From contig LR882958.1 in assembly GCA_904830895.1 (NCBI GenBank), forward strand, positions 4,731,501-4,795,500: a stretch of DNA of 64,000 nt, written 5' to 3'. The translations under genes were made by a program, and so were the position numbers. This DNA comes from Planktothrix rubescens CCAP 1459/22 (GTDB lineage Bacteria > Cyanobacteriota > Cyanobacteriia > Cyanobacteriales > Microcoleaceae). Shown piece after piece: positions 63,881 to 64,000 of this stretch (positions are counted from its first letter, which is position 1; each line of letters starts with the position of its first letter). The notes below the pieces were generated by a model that did not search any database, was not told the origin of the DNA, and was given only the letters and a program-made list of their open reading frames with translations.

Positions 63881-64000
63881 TGGGCAAAACTCCGAATTCA
63901 AAAACAACAATCTACCATTGTTGCACCTACTGGCTCAATTTCTGTTCCTACCCATTGCCACCAATAACAAAACCGAACTCAAGAATTTAATTTGTAAGTT
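63881..64000. other. Upstream region of purH
   Basis: 120 bases to the window edge. No further gene can be seen here. It should contain the purH promoter, but I see no clear -35/-10 pair or regulatory motif. Confidence 0.4.

Overview
The window is cyanobacterial. GCGATCGC (HIP1-type) palindromes are frequent, short tandem and palindromic repeats fill the intergenic spaces, and the left two thirds is a microcystin synthetase (mcy) locus. The gene order mcyT <-> mcyD-E-G-H-A-B, with mcyT divergent and no mcyF or mcyI among the genes seen, is the arrangement I know from Planktothrix (P. agardhii / P. rubescens). Microcystis and Anabaena/Dolichospermum use other orders. Genus assignment is therefore an inference from synteny.

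Region 1 (1-43711): the mcy cluster, read right to left on the minus strand. McyG (phenylpropanoid-type loading, KS-AT-CMT-KR-ACP), McyD (two PKS modules) and McyE (KS-AT-ACP-CMT-aminotransferase, then C-A-PCP-C) build the Adda side chain and add D-Glu. McyA adds position 7 and D-Ala. McyB, cut by the left window edge after its first C-A-PCP, adds position 2. McyH is the ABC exporter and McyT a type II thioesterase. Two readings predict the product chemistry: McyA has no N-methyltransferase domain, and its first A domain carries a threonine code (DFWNIGMVHK). The locus should therefore make Dhb7-type microcystins. The first AT domain of McyD looks dead: the nucleophile Ser is lost and the small subdomain is missing. 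A GC-rich palindromic element has entered mcyA and mcyD in frame, also lies between mcyE and mcyG, and a fourth copy beyond mcyT was split by an insertion sequence.

Region 2 (43682-48232): an eroded flank. It holds a remnant of a large sensor kinase, a 41-codon small gene, a decayed ISAs1-like insertion sequence, a small hypothetical gene, and a divergent Old Yellow Enzyme / ArsR regulator pair with two matching operator-like sites.

Region 3 (48224-53828): two linked signalling kinases with a di-heme cytochrome c, then a metallo-beta-lactamase-fold hydrolase.

Region 4 (53829-64000): housekeeping genes (ppa, transaldolase family, SanA/YdcF family, cobU, an acyltransferase-like membrane protein, purH), a pentapeptide-repeat protein and a TPR protein. 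Among them are several tandem repeat arrays, a right-end remnant of a TnpB-type IS200/IS605 element, and an apparently intact IscB nuclease gene with an upstream omega RNA whose natural guide can be read from the flank.
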